Of a stretch of 64,000 bases of DNA, positions 1 through 11,568 are shown one piece after another; position 1 is the first letter of the stretch; the number at the start of each line of letters is the position of its first letter. Under the pieces are notes generated by a model that searched no databases, had not been told where the DNA came from, and was given only the letters and a program-made list of their open reading frames with translations. The position numbers were made by a program, and so were the translations under genes. Source of the stretch: Circinella umbellata (lineage: Eukaryota > Mucoromycota > Mucoromycetes > Mucorales > Lichtheimiaceae); contig JAIWNF010000047.1 in NCBI GenBank assembly GCA_025093555.1, forward strand, positions 62,001-126,000, read 5' to 3'.

Positions 1-245
1 CAACACATAAAATCAGAAGATGAAGAATCGGATGATGGAAGTAGTACAACAGATGGTATGACATTAAATGAACGTCGTGGAAGAAGGTTCTTGGAACAAA
101 AATTAAATATTCATGGTGATGATCAAAATATTGTGATAGTAAGTTTCTTTCTTTTATTATAAAAAAGTGGTGAAGTTGAGGACCATTCAAATAGTAAAAC
201 ATTCCATTCTTATTTTTGTAGTATATTTCCAATTCTATTCTGTAA
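1..245 (+). CDS. 3' end of an unrecognised protein gene (partial, spliced)
   Basis: The window opens inside a coding exon on the plus strand. The open frame from base 1 reads an acidic Glu/Asp/Ser/Thr-rich stretch followed by a basic segment (NERRGRRFLEQKLNIHG). A consensus donor (GTAAGT) lies at 139 and an acceptor (TTTTTGTAG) ends at 221. Splicing these keeps the frame and adds YISNSIL and a TAA at 243-245, so the exons would be 1-138 and 222-245. If the intron were kept, the frame would close at 160-162 instead. Only the last ~53 residues are visible and no domain can be named. Exon 1 is clearly coding in style; the small last exon rests on splice-site logic. Confidence 0.55.
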
Positions 246-570
246 ATACATAAGCTTCTTATAATCCTTCCTCTCCCGCCCGGACGGTCCCCTCCTTTTT
301 TCTTTTCTTTTGTTCATAGTACAATTATAATTTATTACCAATTCAAAGAAAAAGAAGGAAAAAAAGAAGCTAAAAAAAAATTAATAATAAATAAATAATA
401 ATAATTGATACCAATTTTGAAACATGGTTTTTAACTCGGTGAATAATTTTTCAGAGATACGTATGAATGAATGAATAATTCATTTGTTTATGTTTCTGTA
501 TTAAAAAGCTATTTGTTTTCGTATTTTTTTTTTTTTTACTTTTATTTTTTTAACAAACAAAAAAAGAAAA

Positions 571-2109
571 ATGAAACATTTATTAGTTTATTATACATCT
601 CTATGGATTCTATGTATACTGTCGGGTGTCAAGAGTAGTATGGAGGAGGATGGAGAACTTGAAGGTGATATATCATTGGATGATGATACGAGTATGACAT
701 TAATGAAATCTGATCTGGAAGGATGGGAATATCCACTACCTAAAGCCAGTGATCCACCTGATACTATATCCAATGATCCATTCCCATTTGTTGCCATCGA
801 TCCAGATATATTACGTATCAATAAACAACATATGCATGATTATGATCGTGGATTACAACATGCTTTATGGTTTTTAAAAAAGAAAGCAGATCGATACGTC
901 ACCAATCATACGGTTTTTAGTGTGGTCAATAAAACCATTGCCGTTCCCGGTGGAAATGATAAACATGATTATATGTCTTTAGCAAGATATTTTTGGCCTA
1001 ATACATCTCAACCCAATGGTATGCCTTATATACGTCAAGATGGTAAAACAAATCCTGAAATTAACAAGGTACCCGATTATACTATGTTTCGTGAATTGGT
1101 TCAACATGTCCACTTTTTATCGTTAGGTTATCATTATTTTGATAATGAAACATATGCTGAACGAGCTACGCAACGTGTGTATGAATGGTTTGTGGATCCC
1201 AATTTTCGGATGAATCCTCATTTACAATTTGCTTCTTTGATACGTGGATACAAGACAGGGCGTGCCAAAGGTGTGATTGATTTTCATGTTGTTCATGAAT
1301 TATTGGATTCTATTTCTATTATACAATACAGTGATATATGGCAAGAAAGAAACAAGAAACAAAGAATTAATGCGCATCTTCGTTATTGGTTTGCTCAATA
1401 TATGATTTGGTTAACTCAATCACCGAATGGTATTCATGAAATGGAATCCCATAATAATCACGGTACTTTTTATGATGTTCAACGGACCTCTATTTATTTA
1501 TTTTTAAACAAGACGGAATTAGCACGTCAAGTCATTGCCAATGCATCCGTGACACGTATTGCTCCTCAAGTATTAATTTCTGGAGAACAATATATGGAAA
1601 CCACCCGTGCAGATTCCTGGTTTTATTGTATATTTAATCTTCAAGCTTATTTCACTTTGGGTCGTATAGGAGAACGTATTCCAAATGCACTCAATTTATT
1701 TGAATATGAAACAATGGATCATAAAAGTATTCAACTCGCTTTGGATTTCTTATTACCTTATGCTTTCAATGAAACCATGTGGCCATTTCACAATATGGCT
1801 GGATTTGATGCGACGGCTTTATTCGTTCAAGTTTTGGAAGAAGCTTATATTGCTTATAAAAATGATACTTATTTGGCTTCAGCGAATCATTTGGCCAATT
1901 TACATAATCGACCTTATAATATCACAAGATTAACGATGCCTTGGGGAGATTTAGGAGATCATTCCGATAAAGCACAAGAAGGTTTTTTGATTCAAAAAAG
2001 TGAAGCTGCTGCCACTTCTTCTTTGGATCCATCATCTAATAATAATATTCAATTAATTTATTGTTATCCTTTTCTATTATTATTATCTTCTTGGATTATG
2101 ATGATTTGA
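571..2109 (+). CDS. Alginate lyase-family secreted, GPI-anchored polysaccharide lyase
   Basis: An intronless 512-aa protein. Residues 1-22 form a signal peptide (hydrophobic core LLVYYTSLWILCILSG). Residues ~95-400 match the alginate-lyase (alpha/alpha toroid) superfamily, with the hallmark SHNNHGTFYDVQ near residue 295 that carries the conserved Asn-His pair of this fold. Several N-glycosylation sequons (NHT, NKT, NTS, NET) support secretion. The C-terminus is a Ser/Asn spacer followed by a hydrophobic tail (YCYPFLLLLSSWIMMI) with no basic tail after it, which is the layout of a GPI-anchor signal. Enzymes of the family cleave uronic-acid polymers by beta-elimination. Mucorales cell walls contain glucuronic-acid polymers, so a cell-wall uronan is a plausible substrate; that is inference. 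The ATG is chosen because it begins the signal peptide. Confidence 0.85.
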   Translation: MKHLLVYYTSLWILCILSGVKSSMEEDGELEGDISLDDDTSMTLMKSDLEGWEYPLPKASDPPDTISNDPFPFVAIDPDILRINKQHMHDYDRGLQHALWFLKKKADRYVTNHTVFSVVNKTIAVPGGNDKHDYMSLARYFWPNTSQPNGMPYIRQDGKTNPEINKVPDYTMFRELVQHVHFLSLGYHYFDNETYAERATQRVYEWFVDPNFRMNPHLQFASLIRGYKTGRAKGVIDFHVVHELLDSISIIQYSDIWQERNKKQRINAHLRYWFAQYMIWLTQSPNGIHEMESHNNHGTFYDVQRTSIYLFLNKTELARQVIANASVTRIAPQVLISGEQYMETTRADSWFYCIFNLQAYFTLGRIGERIPNALNLFEYETMDHKSIQLALDFLLPYAFNETMWPFHNMAGFDATALFVQVLEEAYIAYKNDTYLASANHLANLHNRPYNITRLTMPWGDLGDHSDKAQEGFLIQKSEAAATSSLDPSSNNNIQLIYCYPFLLLLSSWIMMI

Positions 2110-2745
2110 ATGTTTCATGTCAAACTTTTTTATTAGCTCACTCTTCACCCCCTTCTTTACCCTCTCTCTCTCTCTCTCTCCTTCTTATAACTTTAATTTG
2201 TATACGTATAAATTGAAATAAATTCTAAAAATATATACTTATACATTTTTTTTTTTGGAACTATTTTAAAAATATGTAATGTGTATAATGATGTATATGA
2301 TACATTAAAAAAGAAAAATCTTTTTTTTAATGACATACTGTAAAATTATTATTTAGTAAAAAATGATGGTATAATGATAATTGTTATTATTATTAATTTT
2401 TGTTTCACATATGTGCATAAACATATAACAAAAAAACTAATTTTACACAAAGGAAAAAAAAAGAAAGAAAGAAAGGATATATATAAAATGTAAAGTGTAT
2501 ATTAAGTGTTATGAGAGAATGATTGATTGGTATAATATGTATATTAAAAAAAAAGAAAAGAAAAGAAAAGGATAAATCATATAAATGTGTAGTATTAATT
2601 ATATGTAATTAGAATGTAATAATAATAAAAAGAAAGCTTTCAAGTGTATAATATACTTATATTAAAAAAGAAAAAAAAAGTAAACAAACAAACAAAAAAA
2701 ATGAGGGGGGGTCTGTGTGTGGAGAGAGAGAGAGAAAAAAAGATA
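2110..2745. other. Convergent intergenic region, no gene seen
   Basis: AT-rich spacer between two converging genes. It holds a CT dinucleotide tract near 2162-2180, many A and T runs and AATAAA-like sites (for example around 2218). Nothing coding was seen. Confidence 0.6.
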
Positions 2746-5700
2746 TTATAACCAGCCATTGGCTGCAGCTACTGTTTTAGCATCTCGTTCATAAGTATTC
2801 CAAATTTGTAATAATTGTCGAATAGCAGATTCCATGACTTGAGAATCACCTATATATAAAAAAAAGAACATATTTATTAAATATCTCTAATACATGTAAG
2901 GGGAGGGGGGGGAATAATAGTTACCTTCTATTAAAACAAAATTAATTTTAACTCGATCATCCATTGTTTTAGTGGAATACGTTGGATTAATATGACATAG
3001 AAATTGTATAGGTTGTTCTTTTTCTTGTATATTATTATTATTATTACTATTATTAATATTATTTCGTTTCGGTTGTTGTTCTATAAAAATTAAATTAGAA
3101 GAAATGTTAGTTTGTTTTTTTAATAATTCACTACACTATTTTTTTTTTTTAGGACTGGATTAAAAGGTATTAAAGAAAAAAAAAGTAAGGAGACTAAGAA
3201 GGTTAAAATGATATAAAAAAAAGATAAGGTAGGGTTCGAAAAAATGATAATATATAAAGGAGTATGTGCCAGGAGTGAAGGGGAAAGGATGTAAGGGAGA
3301 GAAGAGAGAAAGCAAAAAATAATAATAACTTTACCAAAAATTAAAGAACCACTCCAAACAATTTGACCTGTAGGATAAATTCGACCACTTAATTTCCCAT
3401 GAAAATGTTCTTCTAAAAGTTGATGTAATTTTCCTGCTGCTTCACATTCATGTTTCGCTAATCGTTCAAATGCAAATACTTTGTTTTGTTTATATCGATG
3501 GGTTGAATGATGATTCACAAATAACTCTTGACACCAATTCCATGTGGACTGAAACCAATCGGATACAAAGATTGATTTTTCTTCTTGTTGTTTTTTTAAT
3601 GTGGAGGAGGAAAAGAAGGAAGAAGAAGGATACAAGGATGTAAGATGAGATGGGAATAGAATAGCTTTTTGTTGTTGTTTTTGGTGTAATTTTTTTAATT
3701 GATCTTGTGCATTGGATGCACCTACAATCGTTGTTTGAACATGGGCAAATCGAACTAAAACTGGATCTACTGGTTTATTTGCTAACATGTCTTCTTCTGT
3801 TGATGATGATGATGTGGAAGAAGAGGTTGTGGTTGTTGTTATTGTACTACTCATACTAGACTGTCGTTGATTATTACAATTAGAACACATGACAGGTCGT
3901 CTATCTAAACTTAAAGTATGTCGATGCGAAGGTTTTTTTTCTTGTTGATGTTCATTACTATTAAAACATTTGAAATAAATTAGGCTATTAAATATATTTG
4001 TATTCAAAGTAAATAAATAAAATAAAACTTACAAGAATCTTTTCTTAAATACTTCAACAGGATGAATTTCAGAATGCCATGAAAGATTTAAATCAAAAGT
4101 AGGAATACTTTTAGGTGTCGATGGTAGATCTGTCATGGTTCGATTCATTGTATCTATGGTAGAATCACGCATTGAATTATTACAACAATCTTCATAGGGT
4201 CTATACTGTCGATTACATTGTGGAGTTAAAGGAGGTGTCATTGGAGCAATAGAAGATCCATTGTCTTCACTTAATGGGGAAGTTGTTGTTGTTGACGAAT
4301 GCATAACATTGCTGTTGTTATTACGATTTGTTGCTGTCATGTTATTTATGTTTTGACCTATAAATACATTGTGTTTTTTTTATAATCCCGAGAATATATA
4401 TATTAGTCTCTCTTTTTTCTTTTTTTTTGTGTGTGTGTTGTTGTCTCTAATTCATCTTTAATTATCTTAAATCTTTAGGAGCATTGAACAACTTACCATT
4501 CTCCTGACGCCACGCACGTTGTTGTAATAATCGACATGTAAGTTTTGGTACATTGGATCTATAAAAAAAAAGATAACAAATAAAGTGAATAAACAAGTGT
4601 GCATGAAAAATAAAATAAAGTTTTTTTTTTACCCATTCATTCGAAGTGCAGATAATAAATTTTCTTGACTACAATCTCGCCATAATACTTTAAGAGTTTC
4701 CCATATTCGACCATCTAAATCCATTGAATCTGAAATGATTGGTTGTTTTAAATCTATATCTTGTTGATCATGCAGGAGATTGTCATGTGGTTTAGAATAA
4801 AGTGGTAAACTATCAGGAAAACGTAGGTCGGAACCTAAGAATGATTTATTTGTCAACCACGGATGAGCCAGAACAGCGTCAAGCTATAATGAAAAAAAAA
4901 ATGATGGGCGGATTATTTATTATTATTCAACTTTTTTTTTTTTATGTTATAAATTCACATAGATGACAATTCATATATACACACTCACACATACATACAT
5001 ACATACATACAAAAAAAAATAAGTTTCTCTCTTTCTCTCCTTTTTTTTGTCGTTATAGTAAAACAAAAAAAAAAAGACCGTTGCTTTTTCCTATCATCCC
5101 TAACAACCTCCGCCCGCCTCCCCCAACAACAACAACATTATATTCTCTTGCCCAACTTTTTGATCCCCCCCCCTCCAAAATGGGTTTTTATAACTTACAG
5201 TGATACGTTTGGATGGATCCACCATCAGCATATTTTTAATAAGATCTTTTGCTTCTCTTGATATATGAGAAGGTAAAGGAATATATCTACCCGTTTTAAT
5301 TTTTGATAATAAACGACTCACATTATCATCATCAAAGGGTAAATGACCTGTTAACATGGCATAAAGAATGACTCCACAAGACCATACATCTGTTGTTGGA
5401 CCATAATAATGTTTACCCTAAAAAAGTAAATGTGTCAAAAAAAAAAAAGATGACATTTTGGGGGTTGGGAGGAGAGAGAAAGAGTTTGAGATTAGTTTTG
5501 TTGTTGTTGTTGTTGGTTTTTTTTTTTTTTTTGTTAAATAATCAAAACAAATATGTGGTTGAAAATAGAAGGGGGAAAAATAACTTTTTTTTGTTACCTT
5601 CACTATTTCCGGACTTGCATAATGGGGGGATCTAAAATAGATAAAATAAAATCAAAATGATGAGAAATCAAAAAGAAATCAAAAAGAAAAAGAAAGAAAC

Positions 5701-7418
5701 ATTAGATTGAATTTTTTGTTGTTGCTAGGAAACATATAACTTACCCACAACTTGTTTGAAGGAAATGATCAGGGGATTGAATGGTTGCCATACCAAAATC
5801 TGCAAGTTTTACATGTTTTTGTTCCTTGTCCAGCAAGATATTTTCTGGTTTTAAATCTCTATGACTATATATATTTTTTTTATAATAATAATATATGAAT
5901 CAATAACTTTTTGTTTATGTTTATATAGAAAGAGTGTGTGTGTGTAGTAAATAATAATAAATAAATAGATTATATATATAAATACCAAATATGATGTGCA
6001 TGACACCAATTCAATGCAGTTGTCAATTGCCGAAATAAATGCCTTGCTTCATCTTCAGGTAATTTTCCACGTTGAGAAAGTATTTGAAATAATTCACCAC
6101 CTTCCATATATTCCATAACAAAATAAACATTGGAAGCATCTTGTAATACTTGATGTAAATCCACTAAATGGGGATGATGTAATAATTGAAGGATAGCTAA
6201 TTCACGTTGTACACAACGTGCCATGGTAGATGAAGTAGCTAATTGACTTCTAGATATTACTTTAATAGCTACTTGTTCTCCTGTATGTCGATGAATCCCA
6301 ATTTTAACTCGTCCTAAAAGTATATATAGATAGATAGATAGATAAATATTTGAATTCTTTTTTGGTTCTTTTTTCCATTTTTGTCATATTAAGGAGCCCT
6401 TTCTCTTTTGCATTTTTTTTTTTTTATCTCTACTCCTTTCAAAATGGAAATCTTTTTGTCCCTTTTTTTTTTGTTCTCTACGTAATATACTTTTTTTTTA
6501 AAAGCATGTGTGAAGGGAGGAATAATAAAATAATAATAATAATAAGAAGGGAGAATGGATAGTAAAAACAATAGAAAATAAAAGATATATAGAGAGGGTG
6601 AAAAAAAAGAAAGAAACAATAGTAATAATAATAATATATTGGGAATAAAAGGAGGTTTTTCTTCTTTTTGCTTTTTAAATGCAACGAATGATGAATGTAT
6701 TGTGATTATAAAGTATAATCTTTTTTTTTTTTTTTTTTTTGGTTCTGAGGGGAAGTGGGGGGAGGAGAAAGAGAAGAAGGGATAGTGGGCGATTAAGTAA
6801 GTGGGAGAGTGAGTGTGCGAAAACAAAAAGATATTAAAATGGTCATTGTATGTGCTGATGCAAAGTCATAATATAAACATGCGCACGCGCATTCACATAT
6901 AATAAATAAATAAATATTAAAACAATAGTTATTTGTTGCCCATCCCAATCTTTTGATAGGATGCCATTTGGGTCATAGGTTTTTGAAGAAAAAAAAAAGG
7001 GGGGGGGGAAGGGTAGGGTAGGGCAGGGTTAAGAAGGTGATCATGAAAATAATAATTTGGAGAATGAAGTATATTGAATTGTTCCCTTTATCATAACCGA
7101 AATAGGTAATTAAAGATTTGTATTATTATTATTATTATCATCATAAATAATAATAATAATAATAATAATATATGAAAGGGCTCCTTATAATTAAAATAAA
7201 GAAGAAGAAGAATATAGAGTATTACCTGATGCACCACGTCCAATGGTTTTACCTAATATATAATCTCCAATTTCTCGTCGTTTTCGTATAGCAGATAAAG
7301 AGGTAGGACGTTTATTATATTTCTTTTCATTATGCTGCTGCTGTTGTTGCTGCTGTTGTTGTTGTTTTTGTTGATGCGTCGTAGTACTATGACGTGTAAT
7401 ATAGGTCATGAATGGCAT
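2746..7418 (-). CDS. Ser/Thr protein kinase, NIM1/Gin4/Cdr2-like (CAMK group)
   Basis: Eleven-exon model coding for 804 aa: 7418-7226, 6313-5986, 5864-5745, 5631-5598, 5417-5199, 4883-4633, 4558-4497, 4357-4033, 3957-3335, 3080-2925, 2849-2746. All junctions are GT..AG and the frame closes. After a Gln-rich N-terminus the kinase domain shows the P-loop GRGASGRVKIG, the VAIKVI lysine, a catalytic loop spliced as [10 protein letters not shown], an intact DFG (ADFGMA), and activation segment [11 protein letters not shown]-terminal to it lies a UBA-like segment ([21 protein letters not shown]) of the kind found in yeast Gin4/Hsl1 and animal SAD/BRSK kinases. Then come a Ser/Thr-rich linker and a KA1-like end that closes with [13 protein letters not shown]. 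These kinases link cell polarity and septin organisation to mitotic entry. The first intron (912 bp) is unusually long. The start is the last Met before the Q-tract; an upstream in-frame Met exists. Confidence 0.85.
7330..7372 (-). repeat. CAG/CAA triplet tract (poly-Gln)
   Basis: Mixed CAG/CAA run read on the minus strand, coding for roughly 11 consecutive glutamines at the N-terminus of the kinase. Length variation between strains would change only the Gln count. Confidence 0.8.
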
Positions 7419-9091
7419 GATAAAATTGTATTTGAACAAAAAAAAATGAATTCCGTTTTGGTTGTTGTTGTTGTTATTGATTCGTATAGTATAGAAATAA
7501 TCAATTGGAGTAGTCGTAGTAACCCAATCGAAACTAGGGAAAAAAAATAATGTTGATGGGATCGAAAAAAAGTTTTTGGTTGCTATGCGAAAATACACTT
7601 GCTAATAGAAAATAAGTGAAGTTGAATTTATTACGTAAATTTGTGCCGGCACAAGATTCTTTTTTTTTTAATTCTTTAGTTATACAAATTTTTCTATTTC
7701 TGTTCTGTTCTTTTTTTTTAAAAAAAGGGTTTAAAAAAAAAAAAAGAGAGAGAGAAAAAGAGAGAAAAAGAAAAGCAAAAAGAAGAAGAATAAAAAAAAA
7801 AAAAGATTTGTTGTTATAAGTTTTTTTTTTTTATTTTCTGCAAGTTGTAATTTTTCCTTCTTTTAGAAGTATATATGTGATGTGTGTTGCGTAATTATTA
7901 TTATTATTATTATTATATACGTAAAAAGAAAAAAGAAATCAAAAAATGGATAAAAAAGGAAGTGAAAATAGGTTTTTTGAAAGGGTGGATTTTAAATAGA
8001 ATTGATTTGAAAGGAAAAGGAGGGGTGGAAAGGGGGGGGGGAGTTGAAAATAAGTGAAGGAGAGAAAGAGAGAGAAAAGGAAGGGATAAAAAAGTATGGA
8101 TGACGAACGAAAAGCATGTATAAGAGAGAGAGAGAGAGAGAGAGAGGTCACGAACGGTAGGGGAAAAATAAAGTAAGGGTTACGTAAAATACTTTGAATA
8201 TGTACATTGGGCTGACACATAAAGGTAACGCGCAGCAACCTATATATATATATGTAAAAATGTATATTTATATATTATAGATGACTATTATATATATATG
8301 CAGCTGACTCAACTGTAGAGACTCTTGTATTTTTTTCAACAACTGCAAATCCAACGTTATCCACAACATCAATCAATCAAAAAAAGTCAGCATCAGCAAC
8401 CCAACACCAATGATAGCAAGGTAAAAAGTTAAAAAAGAACGCCCACTGGGCTGGTTAAGTTGCTGCATACTTTTTTTTTTTTTTTTTCAAAAAAGTAAAT
8501 AAATAAAGCTTATGATGTTATGTACATTTTCGTCGTGCACCCTGGAAAAAATAAAAGTGTGATGCGTCATTATATAAAATGATTGTGTTATTATTTTTTA
8601 TTTCAAAGTTATATTATTATTATTATTATTATTATTTACAAAAGAGAAAGAGAAAGAGAGCTCAGTTGTAATATGACATGTAAAAGAAATAATATCTGGG
8701 TATATAAACAACATGAATATTCACAACACGGGAGTATATACTCCGGTTTTTTAAAAAAAAGATCTCTTGATGAAAAAAAAAGGGGGGAAAGGGGAGAAGG
8801 AGGAGGAGAAGAAGGGAAAAGATTATAAGATAACTTTGTTTCATTTGACAAAAAAAAAAAAAGTGGAGTTAAGAGAGAGAGGAATAATAATAATAGTAAA
8901 AGTTATAATAATGTTGGGATATATAAATGTTTTATATGAACGGAAAAACCAGGCCGATAAAACCCATATAATAGAAAAAAGAAAAAGAAAAAGAAATATG
9001 CAAGCATATGTATGTTATTTGTCTTCACTTGCAGGTTTTGATACGTCATATAAATATATATATTTATTGACTCAACAAGTAGTATATGATT
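7419..9091. other. Intergenic and kinase 5' flank, microsatellites
   Basis: Holds the presumed promoter of the minus-strand kinase and the 3' flank of the zinc transporter. There is a GA dinucleotide tract at about 8123-8147, ATT triplet tracts near 7898 and 8612, and long T and A runs. Open frames here are low-complexity Lys/Phe reads of homopolymers. No gene seen. Confidence 0.6.
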
Positions 9092-9296
9092 CTATACTGA
9101 TTTAAGTAAAGATGCTAATCCAACTAATAATATACCAACAAAAAAGAATAAAGGTACATAATGTTGTTTAGGATCGGCTTTGATCGCTTGTGGTAACATA
9201 CTCTAATAAAAATAAAAATAATAATAATAATAGTAAGATGAGTATATTTCTTTTATTTAATGTACATGATTATTTATATTTATAATGCTTTTATGC

Positions 9297-9327
<31 letters not shown>

Positions 9328-10664
9328 GAACATCATAATAATGTGGGTATCCATAGTGACAAATTTATATATATATATATATAATGTCAACTATGCAACG
9401 CCCTTTTTTTTTTTTTAATTTTGTCCATTTCATTTCATTTTATATGTATCTTACCTGTATAGCAATCAAAGACATCATACCACTCGTCACACCAAAAGTA
9501 ATACCAAATAACAAATCTTGTTGTTCTTGAGTCACATTATCAAGAGCAAGGACTCCAAGACCAGCACCCAAAGGTTGGCTCATTCCACCTAACAAAGCAG
9601 CATAAAAAAAGGCGCGGACTCTGGATTTGGTAGCAAAATATAATGGTAAAGCAATCATAAACCCTTCAATAAAATTATGAATCGACATGGCAGCACATAT
9701 ACTTAAGCCGAGTCTTTTCGATGCTTGGCCCGAGATAAACATGATCAGTCCCTCTAAATAGTAAAAAAAGAATAAATAATACATTCTCAAATGATTCTTA
9801 GTTATTATTATTATTATTATTTTACGTACCTGGAAATTTATGAATACAAATGGCAATAGCTGTTTGAATACCAATACGAAAATAATCATTATCATTTTTA
9901 TTTTCTTCATCAGAATGATGATGATGGTGGTGGTGAGAATGAGAATGAGGATGATGGTGGTGATGGTGATGATGATCTCGAGAACCATATTCTACTACTT
10001 GATTATTCCATTGCATTAAAAGTCGTGTACCTTCATTCTTATTTTCATTCAATTTATTGGATGGCATGGTGGTGTTTATAGGAGATTTAGAAAAGATATG
10101 TTCTTCTTCTTGTTCTATCGTTGGCGTAGATGTAACAGTAATACTACTTGTTGTACTTGTTTCTGAAAAACGATGACGAGGTTGTTTGTGATGATGATGA
10201 TGTTCTTCGTCTTCTGTTGTTCCATGAGAATGAATAGCATCTGGTGCCATATAATGAACGAATTGAGTGATCACGAGGGTTGCTAGGATCCCAATAAAAT
10301 AAAAAAAATATAAGGCATAATCGGATTGTAATCGAATTCTAGATGCTGGTAATAAACTATATAAAGCCGAAAATAACATGACTCCTGAACCTAAAGCCAT
10401 AGACGACGCAATGACACTCGGTCGTTCTAAAATGGAGGAACAATGAGATGAAGGGTATATAACATCAATGAATACAACCGATGCTAAAAAAAATTTCAAA
10501 ATGAAAAGACGGGGAGGGTGGAATTTAGTATATATACATATTTATATATTTTTCTTATTATTATTATTAAAAATACCTCCTAAAATACAAGCAATAGAAG
10601 AAATGAGAACCATGACCCAAGCATCATGACCATCCATTGCATTGGTATTAATGAATTCATACAT
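9092..10664 (-). CDS. ZIP-family zinc transporter with His-rich loop
   Basis: Four exons (10664-10577, 10483-9830, 9753-9455, 9202-9092) give a 383-aa multi-pass membrane protein. The ZIP metal-site helices are present: HKFPEGL, formed across the second intron, and SIHNFIEGF, both with the conserved His and Glu. Between the early and late membrane segments is a cytosolic-type loop with two histidine clusters (after HSHGTTEDEE, and a longer H/D/S run before DEENKND), typical zinc-binding sequence. ZIP proteins move zinc into the cytosol. The overall plan (HKFPEG plus HNFIEG, His-rich middle loop) resembles the ZRT3/GufA-like branch, which in yeast releases vacuolar zinc, but the branch is not certain. 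Splitting of the HKFPEG motif by an intron with correct phase supports the model. Confidence 0.87.
9296..9326. repeat. AAT triplet microsatellite
   Basis: About ten copies of AAT/ATA inside the last intron of the zinc transporter gene. Confidence 0.85.
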
Positions 10665-11568
10665 TTTGTATATAAGGTATTTCTGAAGAAAAAAAAAAGA
10701 AAAAAGGAGGATATATATGTATATGTGTAATGTGGTATATAAATATAAAGGTATTATTTGTTATTGTTGTTAATGGTTACTGTTATATTTCTATCAAAAT
10801 AATAATAGAAAGGCTGTGTGTGTGTGTGTGTGTGTGAGAAAAAAAAACAGAGAGAAAGAGGGGAAGGGGGGGGCGGACGTATTGAGAAAAAAAAAACCCT
10901 ACAACCTCGAAGGTACCCATTTTTTTTATATACATTTTTTTTTTCTTTTAAAAAAGTCACAGAATTTTTCCATAAGGTAACTTGACTTTTTTGTCACACG
11001 ACCTTCATCATAACACGACTTTTTTTTTTCATGGGTGTTACCCTTCTAAATACTATTCGGCAACGATCCCTTTTTTTTTTAATAATAATAATAATAATTA
11101 TTAAGAAAATTTTTAAATATTTTATTTTTTATAATAAAAAATGGTTTTTATTTTAATATAAAAAGTGTTTCCCCCCCTGGGCACCCAGGTTTTTACTTTA
11201 TATTCGGTCTTATCGGGAATTCGTTCAATCAATGCACACACTAACACTTTTTAAAATGATAAAGCAACCCAAAATAAATAAAAAAGAAAATATACACCAA
11301 TTAAAAATCATCTGGACGTGGAAATTTTCTTTTCTTTTCTTTGGGTTACCGCTCCAATAACCGAGTTCCAAACCATTAAGTGTTGGTGTACACGTATACA
11401 CACTACACCTAACACACCTAACTCTCCACTCCCCCCCCCAAAAAAAAAGAGAAATTTTTTTTTTCAATTCTTTTTTCTCTCTCTCTCTCTCCCCTTAATC
11501 ACTTTCACCACTTTTTTTTTTCTTCTTCTTATCAACACATCTTCTCATCTTTTTTAATTTGAAATAGT
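10665..11568. promoter_or_regulatory. Divergent intergenic region: ZIP transporter (-) / SR protein (+)
   Basis: 904 bp separate the two divergent start codons. It contains a TG dinucleotide tract at about 10814-10837 and pyrimidine runs just upstream of the SR gene. No protein gene is supported; the short frames are homopolymer reads. Its role as a shared promoter follows from gene orientation only. Confidence 0.5.

Noticed and set aside
6350..6826. Overlapping open frames on both strands inside the kinase intron
   Set aside because: They are Phe/Lys/Tyr reads of poly(T)/poly(A) and lie within a well-supported intron.
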